Both the position numbers and the translations under genes were made by a program. DNA of 55,205 nt. Origin: Thermogemmata fonticola (lineage in GTDB: Bacteria > Planctomycetota > Planctomycetia > Gemmatales > Gemmataceae). Location: contig NZ_JACEFB010000021.1 in NCBI RefSeq assembly GCF_013694095.1, forward strand, positions 1 through 55,205, in the 5' to 3' direction. This document shows positions 28,211 to 37,709 of the stretch, piece after piece (the stretch's first letter is position 1; each line of letters opens with the position of its first letter). The notes beneath the pieces were generated by a model. That model searched no databases. It was not told where the DNA came from and saw only the letters and a list, made by a program, of their open reading frames with translations.

Positions 28211-31195
28211 ATGGTGACGCAAAGCGAAGTGCAGTCGGTTAGGCCAGCCGCCGTGGTGGGGCCAATCCGGTCCTGGACACGGGCACGGGATCGGTTCCTG
28301 GTGATTTTGGTGGCGATGGTAGCTGGCGCCAGCGCTTCGTTTGTCGCCCGCAATTCGGACGTTTGGCTCCATCGGGCAGTCGGGCGGCTGCTGGCCCAGG
28401 GAGAGTACCAGTTCGGCGTCGATCCCTTCGGGCAAGAGACCGCGGGGCGGTACTGGACGAACCACGCCTGGCTTTACGACTGGGGTTTGTACGTCCTGTG
28501 GAAATACGCGGGGGAACAAGTGGTGATGGCCGTTAAGGCCGCGTTGGCCGCCCTCCTGGCTGGGCTGCTCTGGCAGATGAGCCGGCGCGGGGCCGGGGAC
28601 TGGCTCGCCGCAGCCCTGGTCCTGCTGGCCATCCTCGCCCTCAGTCCCCGCTTGCTGCTCCAACCGACACTCCTGTCCCTATTGGCGCTGGCCGCGGTGC
28701 TCTGGTGCTGTCAGCAAGGGGGGCGCCGGCTCTGGGGTCTGCCCCTGCTCACGGCGGGGTGGGTGAACTTGGACAGTTGGTTTTTCCTCGGCCCGCTCGC
28801 GGCTCTGGCGGAAGTGTTGCGCCCGCGGCAGGTGGAAGAAGGAAAGCGGCCCTGGGGGGTGCTCCTGGTGACGGGGCTGGCCAGTCTGTGTAGTCCCCAT
28901 CATTGGCACGCGTGGACCTGGCCGGTCGAGTTATCCCCGGCGGTCTGGTGGTACGGCTGGCCGAGCGATCCACGCCTCTCCGGCGTCTTTGCCGCGCCGT
29001 GGTCGGGCGTGCGGTGGAGAAACGGTGACATACCGCTGCCCCTGGCGGCATTGTTGTTGCTCCTGGGATTGTGGCTACTGGCCGTCATTGCCTTGGTTCG
29101 CCGTCGGCAGTGGTCTGCTCCCCTGCTGCTGGGACTTGTGCTCTGCCCCCTGGCCTTGTGGCAGGCGCGGCTGGCCCCTCTCTGGACCGTGGCGGCCGTT
29201 CCCGTGATCGCGGCGCATCTGGGCCGGCTCTTCACCGCCTGGCACGGGGCGCGCGGTCCCTTCGCCCTGACGACCCTGGCCGCGTTGGTGCTCCTGGGAG
29301 CGCTAATCTTCCCTGGAAGTTTGGGCCTTTGGCCGCGAGATCGGGAGGGCTTGAGCTGGCGGATTTCCGAGCATCCCACTTTGCGCCGCGTCGCGGAAGC
29401 CGTGCAACGGTGGCAGGCCAACAGCGGTTCCTCCCCCCCGCCCCTGTTCACTACGCATCCCGATGTGGCACACTATCTGGCCTGGTTCGCCCCCGGAGTA
29501 CGCAGCTCCTATGACTCCCGCTTGACACTCTTCGCGGACCGCGCTCCGCAGGTCCGGCAGCTCTCCGCACAACTCGGCCTGCTTCCCTCGACAACGGAAG
29601 GGGAAAGCCCAACTGAAGCGGCGACCGCAGGTGAAGCGTCGGCAGTCGAAGCGGCGGTCCCTCCCGGTTTGCTGGCGGTGCTGTACGACCCGGATCGCGG
29701 GCGCTGGAGTGCGGCTTTGAAAGAGGTCTATCAGAACCGCGGCGCGTGGCGGCCCGTGCAGGTGGCCGGCAGCGCTCTGGTGCTGCTCCGAGCGCCGGGA
29801 CGTGCCGAGGACTGGCAGCAGCTCCTGGAGCGGGATTGGCAGGACCGGCAGTTGCAACCGGAGGGGGGCGGCCCGGCATTCCTGGCGCTGCCGCAGCCCT
29901 GGTGGCGGTGGTCCTGGCCGCGCAGCCGCAGCGGTTCCTCCCAGGCGGATGCCGCCAGTGTGTACCTGCGGTTGCAAGAGCTGATGCCCGCCGACACGTC
30001 GGAACCGCGGGCAGCCCTGCTGGCGTTGCGCGCCGCCCGCTGCGGCCTGGAACAGGACCCGGCGGATGCCCTGGCCTGGCTCCTCGCCGCTCGCACCGCC
30101 CAAATGCTCCTCCAGCATCCGTGGGAAAGCACTCCTCCCTTCCCCCCGTTGCAACAACTGCGCCTGGCCCAATACCGCGCCGCCCTGGTGCAAGCCGTCC
30201 GGCATCAGCCCGACTGGCTCGCCGTCCAGGAAGCCCTCGTGCACGCCTGGCTCAACCTCCCCGCCTGGGACATCGCCTGGACCCACGTCCAGCAGGTCCT
30301 GCACTGGCAACGGCGGACCGGCCCGCTCCCCGGAGAAGACGCCGCCGCCTTCCAGCAGCGCTGCGCCCAGTGGCAGGAGCTAGCCGCCCAGATCGAACAG
30401 CAGCTCCGGGACAACGAGAATCGCTTTATCCTGCGCAGTAGCGGCCTGGCCGGACAACCCCTGCTGCGCGCGCGTCTGGCGGCCCAGTTGGGCCTTTACG
30501 AAACCGCTCTGGAAGTGCTCCAAAGCTCCTCCGCCGAGCTGTACGGATCAGAAGGCGTGGTCCTGCTCCTGGAGTTGCTCGTGCAAACGGGTCGGGTCGC
30601 GGAAGCCCGCATCCTGCTGGATCGGAATGAGTGGCGCCAGCAGCCGCTGTCCCTGGGTCTGTACGAGGTGCCCTTGCCGGATGACTCCGGTCCGCGCTCC
30701 CGCTCCCGCCCCCGCACCTACCAGTTACCGGCCTACCTCTGGTTCGAGTTGTTGACCGCAGTCGCCGCGGGACAGTATCGCCAAGCTCAGGAGGCGGCGG
30801 AGGCCATCCGCCGTTTCCTCCACGAGGAACGGGAACGGTTGCTCCCCGCTTCCCTGCCGGTCGCCTTGGCTCAGGCGGTAGGAAGCGAGGTCGGGCTATC
30901 CGCTCCGGGCAGCGGCCTGCTCGCCTTCCGCTGGCTGGGACACTGGAAAACCGCCCGCCTCACCCAAAGCTGGGAACACGCCCAAACCCTCCGCTTGGCT
31001 GCGGCCGATTTCGCCCTCCTTAGCGGCCTGCTCGCCCTGGAAAGCGGAGACTTCGCCCTGGCACGCCGTGTTCTCACCGAGGCCGACCGCGGTTATCATG
31101 AGGAGGAAGCCCCCGGCTCGAATCACCCGGGCCGGCACCTTCTGGAGCGCTACCGGAAGCTGCTCCCTGAGCCGCCGCTGAAGGCAGCCTTATGA
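28211..31195 (+). CDS. Large polytopic membrane protein with C-terminal TPR-like region
   Basis: This 994-residue protein has a first half with about ten predicted membrane helices (for example LVILVAMVAGASASFVARNS, VMAVKAALAALLAGLLWQMS, LLALAAVLWCCQQ, LALLLLLLGLWLLAVIALV, LLLGLVLCPLALWQA). This arrangement resembles planctomycete glycosyltransferase-like or O-antigen-type membrane proteins, but no catalytic motif is evident. The second half (about 480-994) is helical with TPR-like pairs (LVQTGRVAEARILLDRNEW, AAGQYRQAQEAAEAIRRFLH). The start ATG at 28211 has a weak AGGG upstream. The stop overlaps the first possible start of the next gene by an ATGA. It lies directly after a 35-bp tandem array. 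The role is unknown; envelope assembly is a guess. Confidence 0.8.
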   Translation: MVTQSEVQSVRPAAVVGPIRSWTRARDRFLVILVAMVAGASASFVARNSDVWLHRAVGRLLAQGEYQFGVDPFGQETAGRYWTNHAWLYDWGLYVLWKYAGEQVVMAVKAALAALLAGLLWQMSRRGAGDWLAAALVLLAILALSPRLLLQPTLLSLLALAAVLWCCQQGGRRLWGLPLLTAGWVNLDSWFFLGPLAALAEVLRPRQVEEGKRPWGVLLVTGLASLCSPHHWHAWTWPVELSPAVWWYGWPSDPRLSGVFAAPWSGVRWRNGDIPLPLAALLLLLGLWLLAVIALVRRRQWSAPLLLGLVLCPLALWQARLAPLWTVAAVPVIAAHLGRLFTAWHGARGPFALTTLAALVLLGALIFPGSLGLWPRDREGLSWRISEHPTLRRVAEAVQRWQANSGSSPPPLFTTHPDVAHYLAWFAPGVRSSYDSRLTLFADRAPQVRQLSAQLGLLPSTTEGESPTEAATAGEASAVEAAVPPGLLAVLYDPDRGRWSAALKEVYQNRGAWRPVQVAGSALVLLRAPGRAEDWQQLLERDWQDRQLQPEGGGPAFLALPQPWWRWSWPRSRSGSSQADAASVYLRLQELMPADTSEPRAALLALRAARCGLEQDPADALAWLLAARTAQMLLQHPWESTPPFPPLQQLRLAQYRAALVQAVRHQPDWLAVQEALVHAWLNLPAWDIAWTHVQQVLHWQRRTGPLPGEDAAAFQQRCAQWQELAAQIEQQLRDNENRFILRSSGLAGQPLLRARLAAQLGLYETALEVLQSSSAELYGSEGVVLLLELLVQTGRVAEARILLDRNEWRQQPLSLGLYEVPLPDDSGPRSRSRPRTYQLPAYLWFELLTAVAAGQYRQAQEAAEAIRRFLHEERERLLPASLPVALAQAVGSEVGLSAPGSGLLAFRWLGHWKTARLTQSWEHAQTLRLAAADFALLSGLLALESGDFALARRVLTEADRGYHEEEAPGSNHPGRHLLERYRKLLPEPPLKAAL

Positions 31196-31248
31196 GTGCA
31201 TCCTTCGGATGTTGTTTTTCCCCGGAAGTCCTCCGCAGGAGTCCTCCG

Positions 31249-32832
31249 ATGCGCTGTCCTCATCTCGTCTGGAGCTGGTGGATTGTGCCGGGTCTTGTGG
31301 TACTGCTCGCGGGGTGTCAGGGTTCCCAGGAACCGACGGCCCCCACCCCTCCTGGTGGCGACGGAGGGTCTGCATCGTCTCCACCGCCGCCGGCGGATTT
31401 GGAGCAGCGCATTCAGCATTTTTGCGGCGCCGCCTGCCATGCCTATCCGCCGCCGGATACTTTCCCGCGGGAACACTGGCGTATGGAGGTGGAGCGGGCC
31501 TATGGCTTTTTCGAGCGTTCCGGGATGGCCATGACGCCGCCGCGGATGGCTGATGTGATCCGGTACTATCAGGAACGGGCGCCGGAACACTTCCCGCCGC
31601 TCAAGGCCCAGTATGCCCGCGAGCCGTTGCCAATCCGGCTGGAACGTGGGAAAGTACCGCCGCCGGTGGGATCAGGCCGGGCAATGATCTCGCACGTCCA
31701 GGCGGTACGGCTGCCTCGTGGATTATCTACGCCGGAGCAACGGGCCGCCGCCCCTCTAGAGTTGCTCGCGTGTGACATGCAAGGGGGACGGATTCTGCTC
31801 TATCGCCCCGCCGCTTCGCCCCCGCAGTGGCAACTGCTAGGCAGTGTACGCAATCCGGCGCGGGCCACGGTCGTCGATTTGGACGGCGACGGTATTCTCG
31901 ATCTCGTGGTGGCGGACCTGGGCAGCTTTCCGCCGACGGATCAGCGCTGCGGCCGGGTCGTCTGGCTCCGCGGACAAGCCGATGGCACCTTCCAACCTCA
32001 TACGCTCCTGGAAAACGTCGGGCGCGTGGCGGACGTCCGAGCCGCTCCCTTCCGCCGTCCGGATCGCCTCGATTTGGTCGTGGCCGTCTTCGGCTTGCAT
32101 GAAGTTGGCGAAGTGCTCCTCCTGGAAAACCACACGAGCGATTGGCACCGGCCCCACTTCGTCCCCCGCCAGCTCGACGGCCGCACCGGCGCCATCCACG
32201 TCCCCGTGGCGGACCTGAACGAGGACGGGCGCCCCGACTTCGTCGCCGTTTTCGCCCAGGAACATGAAACCATCGTCGCCTTCCTCAACGACGGCCAAGG
32301 CCAGTTCCGCAAGCAAACCCTCTACTCCGCCCCTCATCCCGGCTGGGGCAGCAGCGGCATCGAGCTGGTCGATCTCAACGGCGACGGACGCCTGGACATC
32401 CTTTCCACCAACGGCGACATTCTCGATGAACCGTATCTGTGGAAGCCGTACCACGGCTTAGGCTGGCTGGAAAACCTCGGCGGCCTCCGCTTTCGCTACC
32501 ATCGCATCGCCGACATGTACGGCATCCATCACGCTGTAGCCGGACCGATCTGCGGCGGCCCCCTGCCCGACATCCTCGCCGTCAGCTTCCTCCCGGCCGA
32601 CAAGTTCCGCGATCGCCACCAGATGCAGGCGGATGCCGTCGTGCTCTTCCGCCAGACCGCACCAGGCCAGTTTGACCGACACGTGCTGCTCCGGGGGGAT
32701 TGCGATGCCGTCAGTTGCTGCCTCGCCGATCTGAGCGGCCAGGGCCGCCTCGACCTCATCGTCGGCAATTACAGCCATCCCCAGGATCAACAGCCCCTGT
32801 GGATTTGGCACAATGCCGGTCCGGGCAAGTGA
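31249..32832 (+). CDS. VCBS/FG-GAP-repeat lipoprotein with a CX3CH haem-like motif
   Basis: This 527-residue exported protein starts MRCPHLVWSWWIVPGLVVLL then AGC, giving a lipobox with Cys23. A short disordered linker precedes HFCGAACHAYPPPD (Cys59, Cys63, His64). In related planctomycete proteins this position carries a CxxCH c-type haem site; here one extra residue makes CxxxCH. The rest is a beta-propeller of FG-GAP/VCBS repeats with Ca-binding-like loops: VVDLDGDGILDLVVADLG, VADLNEDGRPDFVAVF, VDLNGDGRLDILSTNGD, LADLSGQGRLDLIVGNY. The ATG at 31249 is preceded by AGGAG at ideal spacing; an upstream ATG at 31192 overlaps the previous stop. It is probably co-transcribed with the membrane-TPR gene and sits in the envelope. 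Confidence 0.87.
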   Translation: MRCPHLVWSWWIVPGLVVLLAGCQGSQEPTAPTPPGGDGGSASSPPPPADLEQRIQHFCGAACHAYPPPDTFPREHWRMEVERAYGFFERSGMAMTPPRMADVIRYYQERAPEHFPPLKAQYAREPLPIRLERGKVPPPVGSGRAMISHVQAVRLPRGLSTPEQRAAAPLELLACDMQGGRILLYRPAASPPQWQLLGSVRNPARATVVDLDGDGILDLVVADLGSFPPTDQRCGRVVWLRGQADGTFQPHTLLENVGRVADVRAAPFRRPDRLDLVVAVFGLHEVGEVLLLENHTSDWHRPHFVPRQLDGRTGAIHVPVADLNEDGRPDFVAVFAQEHETIVAFLNDGQGQFRKQTLYSAPHPGWGSSGIELVDLNGDGRLDILSTNGDILDEPYLWKPYHGLGWLENLGGLRFRYHRIADMYGIHHAVAGPICGGPLPDILAVSFLPADKFRDRHQMQADAVVLFRQTAPGQFDRHVLLRGDCDAVSCCLADLSGQGRLDLIVGNYSHPQDQQPLWIWHNAGPGK

Positions 32833-33009
32833 CCGGACGCCTCGCATCGCTCGAGGAGGTTGGAAGACCATTCTCCCCGGCGGCTCACTTCGAGAGAAAA
32901 GCGACGCGAGGAATTGGATAACGGGCGGGTAAGGAACGGGGGGGGAAAGCCCCACGCTAGCGGGGAATGCGGATACGGAGCGCGGGGAATCTCACGGCGC
33001 GGGGAAGTT

Positions 33010-34464
33010 TCACGGCGCGGGGGATTGCAGGAAGGCGCGGTGGAAGGCGGCGCGTCCCTCTTCGCCACGCTGCTCATACAAGCGGGCCAAAGTGGCGTGG
33101 GCCGGGCGGAAGTGCGGGTCTAGACTGAGCGCCGATTTGAGCCAGTTTTCCGCGGCGGCTTCCTGGCCATTCTGGAGGAGCAGGACGGCCATTTCGTAGT
33201 GCAAGGCGGGGTTGAGAGGCTGTTCCGGCAAGCGGCGGGTTTGCAATTCGCTGAGGCGGGCCTGGCGTTCGCGCAGGGATTCCACCACGGCCAACTGCTG
33301 GCGGGCCGCCTCGGTGTCTCCGGAGTGCTGAAGGGCCTGGAACAGCAACTGCTGGGCCAGATAATCCGTGGGGCGCTGACGGACCACTTCTCGCAAGGCG
33401 GCGATGGCGCGGGGCAGGTCCGGTCCTTGGGGCTGGCTCAAGGCGATCTGCGCTGCCGTCCGTAGGCAGAGCGGATGCTGCGGGTCCTGCCGCAAGGCGA
33501 TTTGGAGGAGGTGTTCCGCCTCGTCCTGCCGGCCGAGCATGTTGTAGCAGCGGGCCAGGTGAGCCAGGAGCGTGGGGTCATCGTGCCATTTCTGCCGCAG
33601 GATTTCCAGGTGGCCTGCCGCTTCCTGATAGGCGCTCAGGGCGATGAGCGCTTCGGCCAGTTTCCAGCGCGTGAGTTCCCGCTCCGGGGCCAATTCCAGC
33701 ACCCGCTTGTAATCTTCCACCCCCCGGCTGACACCCTGGCCGGCGATGTAAGTCTGGCCCCGCAGTTCCAAGGCCCGCACCTGATCCGGTTCCCGTTTGA
33801 GCCAGTGATTGAGCACGCTCATGGCATCCGGCAGGCGGGAGACGCGGAAGTATCCCACGGCCAGGGCTTCCCAGATGAGCGGGCGGAGTTCCGGCCAGCG
33901 GTCGGCCTGCTTTTGCAGATACTCTTCCGTTTCCAGGACGTTGCCGGCGCTGGCTTCGAGCAAAGCCCACTGCAAAGCGGTTTGTTCATCCGCGCCGCCG
34001 CGCAAGCGCTGGGCGAAATGCAGATGCTGCCGGGCGGTGTCGTAATCTTCGAGCTGCCGCTGGGCCTGAGCGTAGAGCAGATGGGTGGCGCTCCAGCGAG
34101 ACCAGGGCCACAGCTTCAGACAGAATTGCAAGGCTTGCCGCGCTTGTCCCGGGCGCCAGGCAGCCAGTTCCCGGCGGGCCTGAAAGTAACGCCAAGCAGC
34201 CCCTACCTGAGGGCCGCTCAGGACCAGCAAAAGCCCCAAAATGCCCCAGCGCAGCCAACGGCGCCGGCTCGACCGGCCAGAATGCACCGCTCGACTCGGC
34301 GAGCTGGGAGCGGCTTCCACCGGCGGAGCCAACACGGAGGAGGAACCCAACCCGGAAGACGGGCCGGCCTCCGCAACCGAGGCTTCGGACCCTCCGGCCG
34401 GAAGGGAGGCTTCCGAACGCTGTTCCGAACCCTGCTGTTGAGCGTTGTCTGATCGTGCATTCAT
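33010..34464 (-). CDS. Membrane-anchored TPR protein (second of an overlapping pair)
   Basis: This 484-residue protein has a Ser/Ala/Gly-rich cytoplasmic N-terminus, an Arg-rich stop (GRSSRRRWLRW) and one membrane helix (about residues 71-88, WGILGLLLVLSGPQVGAAW). A large TPR array follows (YAQAQRQLEDYDTARQHLHF, YNMLGRQDEAEHLLQIALRQ, PTDYLAQQLLFQALQHSGDT, YEMAVLLLQNGQEAAAENWL). Its ATG overlaps the stop of the upstream TPR gene by four bases (ATGA), so the two are translationally coupled. The proteins resemble each other in layout (N-tail, one helix, TPR array) and are probably distant paralogues or partners. The stop lies beside small G-rich direct repeats at about 32979-33020. Confidence 0.88.
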   Translation of the reverse strand: MNARSDNAQQQGSEQRSEASLPAGGSEASVAEAGPSSGLGSSSVLAPPVEAAPSSPSRAVHSGRSSRRRWLRWGILGLLLVLSGPQVGAAWRYFQARRELAAWRPGQARQALQFCLKLWPWSRWSATHLLYAQAQRQLEDYDTARQHLHFAQRLRGGADEQTALQWALLEASAGNVLETEEYLQKQADRWPELRPLIWEALAVGYFRVSRLPDAMSVLNHWLKREPDQVRALELRGQTYIAGQGVSRGVEDYKRVLELAPERELTRWKLAEALIALSAYQEAAGHLEILRQKWHDDPTLLAHLARCYNMLGRQDEAEHLLQIALRQDPQHPLCLRTAAQIALSQPQGPDLPRAIAALREVVRQRPTDYLAQQLLFQALQHSGDTEAARQQLAVVESLRERQARLSELQTRRLPEQPLNPALHYEMAVLLLQNGQEAAAENWLKSALSLDPHFRPAHATLARLYEQRGEEGRAAFHRAFLQSPAP

Positions 34465-35993
34465 GGCGGTGGCTGGATTTTCGAACTGTCCTCAGTCTTT
34501 TGCCGGTCCGTATCACGAGCCAAAGCGCGGTGCCGGGCGGCTAAGGCGGGTTGCCCAGACTCCTCATAGTACACCATCAACACGCGGTGCGTGGGCGCAT
34601 GCTGGGGGTCGATCCGCAGGGCGGAGTGGAACCAGCGTAACGCCTCGGTGATCTGGCCCGCCCGCAAGGCAATCATGCCGATCTCATGGTGAATGGCCGC
34701 GTTGTTTGGCTCCCGTTGGAGCGGCCCTTCGATCAGGGCCTTGATCCGCTCGCCGTCGGCTTCCAATTGCGCGATGAGCTTCCGCTGTTGGGCCGCCTCC
34801 TCTTCTCGCCCCTGCTGCGACAGAACCATGGCATACTGATGCCGAATGGCCAGATCGCCGGGATCATAATGAACAGCCTCCGCCAGATAGCGGAGCGCTT
34901 CCCCAGGCTGCTCCTGGAACAGGGCCACTTTACCGCGTTCCGCCAAGGCTGCGGGGTAGTGCGGATGTTCGCTCAAAACGGCATCGAGGGCCGCCTGCGC
35001 CTCGTCCAGCCGGCCGAGGAGAACCAGGGTCCTGGCCCAGAGCACCTGGACTTCGCGGGGCGGAGGATTCAGGCGGGTCAGCAAGAAGCGGACGTGCGGT
35101 TCGGCTTCTTCCCCGTGGCGGGTTTGCACCAGGAGCTGGGCCAAGCGCTGGCGGGCCTCGTCATGTTCCGGGTCCGATTCCACCAGTCGGCGGTAGTATT
35201 CCTTGGCTCCTTCCACATCATCCCGCTGTTCCTGGAGCCGCCCGAAGAGGTAGAGCGCCCACGGGTCCTCGGGGCTGTCCGCCAGCCACTGGGTCAGGAA
35301 TTGTCCCGCCTCACCCCAGCGGAAGCGGGCTAACAGACCGCTGATCCACGCCTCCTGGATGAGCCGGCGTTCCGCCGTGTTGCGTTGCATACGTTCCCGC
35401 AGCCGGGCGGCTACGGCATCCACATCGCCGCGGGCCGCTTGCAAGAGCAGCCGCTCCAGGACCAGCGGTTCTTCATCGCCGTAGAGCTGCCAATACTGAT
35501 CCAGCAAGTTCTCGGCACTTTCCAGGTGGCCGCTCCGCCGGGCGATCTGAGCACTCAGCAGGATCACTTCCCGCTGTTCGGGCCGCCGTTGGATGCACCA
35601 TTCCAGGGCGCGGATCGCCGCTTGGGTATGGCCTCGTTCGGCTTCCAGGCGGGCACGGCTTAGCGTGGCACGGAAGCGCCACTCGTCCCACACGGCCCAG
35701 CCACCGACACCGAGACCAGCGAGTAACAGCCCTGTTACAATGACCCGCTGCCATGACTGAAACCGCGGACCGCAGCGGCGGGGAATCGCCCCCGTTCCTG
35801 GGCAGACCGGGGAAGGCGCTTCGCCAGTTTTTCCAACATTGGGAATCGCCGCGGGAATGGAGGCCCCAATCTCTTGCAAGGGAGATGGCGAACAAGCCGA
35901 TGCAGACGCATCCGGTGCGGCTCTGCTCCCCTCCGGCTCATCGGGAGCTGGAGTCCGAGCCGGCTCCGCTGGCAATCCGCTGTCTGAACTCAT
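34461..35993 (-). CDS. Membrane-anchored TPR protein (first of an overlapping pair)
   Basis: This is a 510-residue protein with a Pro/Ala/Ser-rich N-terminus of about 80 residues and a membrane helix (VIVTGLLLAGLGVGGWAVW, about 84-102). TPR repeats follow, for example LEWCIQRRPEQREVILLSAQ, LYLFGRLQEQRDDVEGAKEY, LAERGKVALFQEQPGEALRY, GMIALRAGQITEALRWFHSA. The chosen start is ATG at 35993 with AGGTGGGG ahead; a TTG at 36008 is possible. It follows the carboxypeptidase-like lipoprotein gene by 38 bases and overlaps the next TPR gene by four bases, which places both TPR proteins in the DUF1559-lipoprotein operon. They may act as a scaffold for export or assembly of the DUF1559 protein; that is inference from position only. 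Confidence 0.88.
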   Translation of the reverse strand: MSSDSGLPAEPARTPAPDEPEGSRAAPDASASACSPSPLQEIGASIPAAIPNVGKTGEAPSPVCPGTGAIPRRCGPRFQSWQRVIVTGLLLAGLGVGGWAVWDEWRFRATLSRARLEAERGHTQAAIRALEWCIQRRPEQREVILLSAQIARRSGHLESAENLLDQYWQLYGDEEPLVLERLLLQAARGDVDAVAARLRERMQRNTAERRLIQEAWISGLLARFRWGEAGQFLTQWLADSPEDPWALYLFGRLQEQRDDVEGAKEYYRRLVESDPEHDEARQRLAQLLVQTRHGEEAEPHVRFLLTRLNPPPREVQVLWARTLVLLGRLDEAQAALDAVLSEHPHYPAALAERGKVALFQEQPGEALRYLAEAVHYDPGDLAIRHQYAMVLSQQGREEEAAQQRKLIAQLEADGERIKALIEGPLQREPNNAAIHHEIGMIALRAGQITEALRWFHSALRIDPQHAPTHRVLMVYYEESGQPALAARHRALARDTDRQKTEDSSKIQPPP

Positions 35994-36031
35994 GCCCCAC
36001 CTGGCCAAGCGCGGCGGGCTGCCCTTCCCCG

Positions 36032-36550
36032 TCAGTCGCTCAGATTGATGTCATACGTCTGGTTCCCACCCCGAAAATCGAACTTCAGGCCTGATTGGTC
36101 CGGGTCGGCATACTTACGGGGAATGGGCACGTAACGATCCATCTGAGCTCCCGGTGAAGCCATTTTATACCCGTAATCCGCCGGATTGCCGGGCAAATTC
36201 AACTTGGGGGGCAGATTCTCCTTCGGCGGACCTTCCTTGGACACGCTCTTGAACGGCACGCCTTTCGTCTCCCCCTGCGGCTTGAGCGACTCCGTCTCGA
36301 CCGTGACCTTGTAACTCCCGCCAGTGATTTTGGGAATCTGATAGCTGCCGTCTTCCTGAATCGGAGCGGAAAATGTCTGCCCGCCGCTGGAGTTGATAAA
36401 GGCGACGTACCCCCCCTTGAGCGGCTGGCCTTTGTAGGTCACCTTGCCACTGACCGATCCCGTGGGCGGCGAACAGGCCAAGATGCCCAGAGCAAGCACC
36501 GCGGCCCCTACCACTCCCCGGCTTAGCGAAAACCCTACGCGTGCATTCAT
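36032..36550 (-). CDS. Carboxypeptidase-regulatory-like lipoprotein (copy 1)
   Basis: This 172-residue protein has a signal peptide with a lipobox-like LALGILAC (Cys26). The beta-sandwich segment TGSVSGKVTYKGQPLKGGYV and DGSYQIPKITGGSYKVTVET is the carboxypeptidase-regulatory-like (transthyretin-like) fold. A linker follows, and then a C-terminal block RYVPIPRKYADPDQSGLKFD ending in DINLSD. The paralogue at 38112-38648 shares exactly this plan and end motif. In planctomycetes such genes typically sit directly downstream of DUF1559 genes, as here (271 bases after the DUF1559 stop). The start at 36550 is an ATG. The role is probably a periplasmic or outer-membrane partner of the DUF1559 protein; not proven. 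Confidence 0.88.
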   Translation of the reverse strand: MNARVGFSLSRGVVGAAVLALGILACSPPTGSVSGKVTYKGQPLKGGYVAFINSSGGQTFSAPIQEDGSYQIPKITGGSYKVTVETESLKPQGETKGVPFKSVSKEGPPKENLPPKLNLPGNPADYGYKMASPGAQMDRYVPIPRKYADPDQSGLKFDFRGGNQTYDINLSD

Positions 36551-36821
36551 AGCCGTGCCCCTTCATTCGTGTGGAACAAGAAAGAACCGTGGCCGAGTCC
36601 GCCCCAAGGTCCGCACCTTGGCGGTTGGAAACTCGACCCGCGAACCTGATTCGCCAGAATTCATCGGGAACGAATCGTTGCCGAGCCGCTCAGCTCGTCG
36701 TCGCTCGGTGGGACGGAAGGCCAATCGGTTTGTTGGACGGATGCCAATCTCAAGATGGACGATGGGGGAGAGAGGATAGAGTCCCCTCTCCCCGAACGGG
36801 CGAAGAGGATGCTCCCAGGGA

Positions 36822-37709
36822 TTACCAATCGTTACCCAACTGATCCCCGACATTGGGGGTGAGAGCGGCCCACCAGGTCAGACCGGAAACCCGCTGCGAC
36901 ACAAAGCGCACGCTGCCATCCCCCAACGCCGTCTGAATCCCACCCACGTGCGGCGAACTGGCCCGACCGCCATCACAAATCCCGATACCATTGGAGGTCG
37001 GCGGCTGAATCTGCGGGGCCGATGCCGCACCCGTCGGCGTGCCTCCTAAGTCCGGCGAAGAGAACACCGGACCCCAATCCGGCCAATAGTTCTCGTTGTA
37101 GTTCCCGGAATTGCACCGCGCCAACTTCTCGGAGAAGAAGATCGTATTGGACGTGCCATCCGTGATGGCCGCGGGATAGCGAGTGTAGCCCAAGCCCCAA
37201 CCCGGATACACATTCCGGAAGACGCGGCCATTCACCCCATAACTCGAACGCGCCCAATTGTCCTGCGGGTCCGTATACTCCGCCGGACACAACAACTTCT
37301 TCGTCCGACCACGATCCGGCACATACACCCACTGCGAATAGGTTATGAAACTCCCATTCCGACCATCCGGGTCCGGCTGCGAACGCGTCTGGTCAAACAT
37401 CACTTGCTCTTCGATAAACGGCAGGATGTGCAGAAAGATACCGCCGTTGGAGTTATAGTTGGCCTGGGCATTGCGGGGATAGAGGCCGATGGACGGCGGC
37501 AGCTTCCCCTCATGCGTGTCCGCCGCATTGATCGTCGCCAACGCAATCTGCTTCAAACGATTCGAACAATCCGCACGCGCCGCCGCCTCCCGCACCTTCT
37601 GCACCGCGGGCAACAGCAACCCAATCAAAATCGCAATAATCGCAATCACTACCAACAACTCAATCAGCGTAAAACCACGACGCCACCCCAGGAGTGAGTA
37701 ACCTCTCAT
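36822..37709 (-). CDS. DUF1559 prepilin-like protein (copy 1)
   Basis: This 295-residue protein has a classic prepilin N-terminus, [20 protein letters not shown] followed by the hydrophobic helix and [17 protein letters not shown]. Cleavage would fall at G-F and Glu5 of the mature protein is present. The remaining DUF1559 domain shows [36 protein letters not shown] and the C-terminal block [23 protein letters not shown]1559 proteins are massively expanded in Planctomycetota and their function is unsettled. GGAGG seven bases before the ATG at 37709 fixes the start. It is nearly the same sequence as the gene at 38845-39765, with long stretches identical at DNA level. Confidence 0.95.
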   Translation of the reverse strand: MRGYSLLGWRRGFTLIELLVVIAIIAILIGLLLPAVQKVREAAARADCSNRLKQIALATINAADTHEGKLPPSIGLYPRNAQANYNSNGGIFLHILPFIEEQVMFDQTRSQPDPDGRNGSFITYSQWVYVPDRGRTKKLLCPAEYTDPQDNWARSSYGVNGRVFRNVYPGWGLGYTRYPAAITDGTSNTIFFSEKLARCNSGNYNENYWPDWGPVFSSPDLGGTPTGAASAPQIQPPTSNGIGICDGGRASSPHVGGIQTALGDGSVRFVSQRVSGLTWWAALTPNVGDQLGNDW

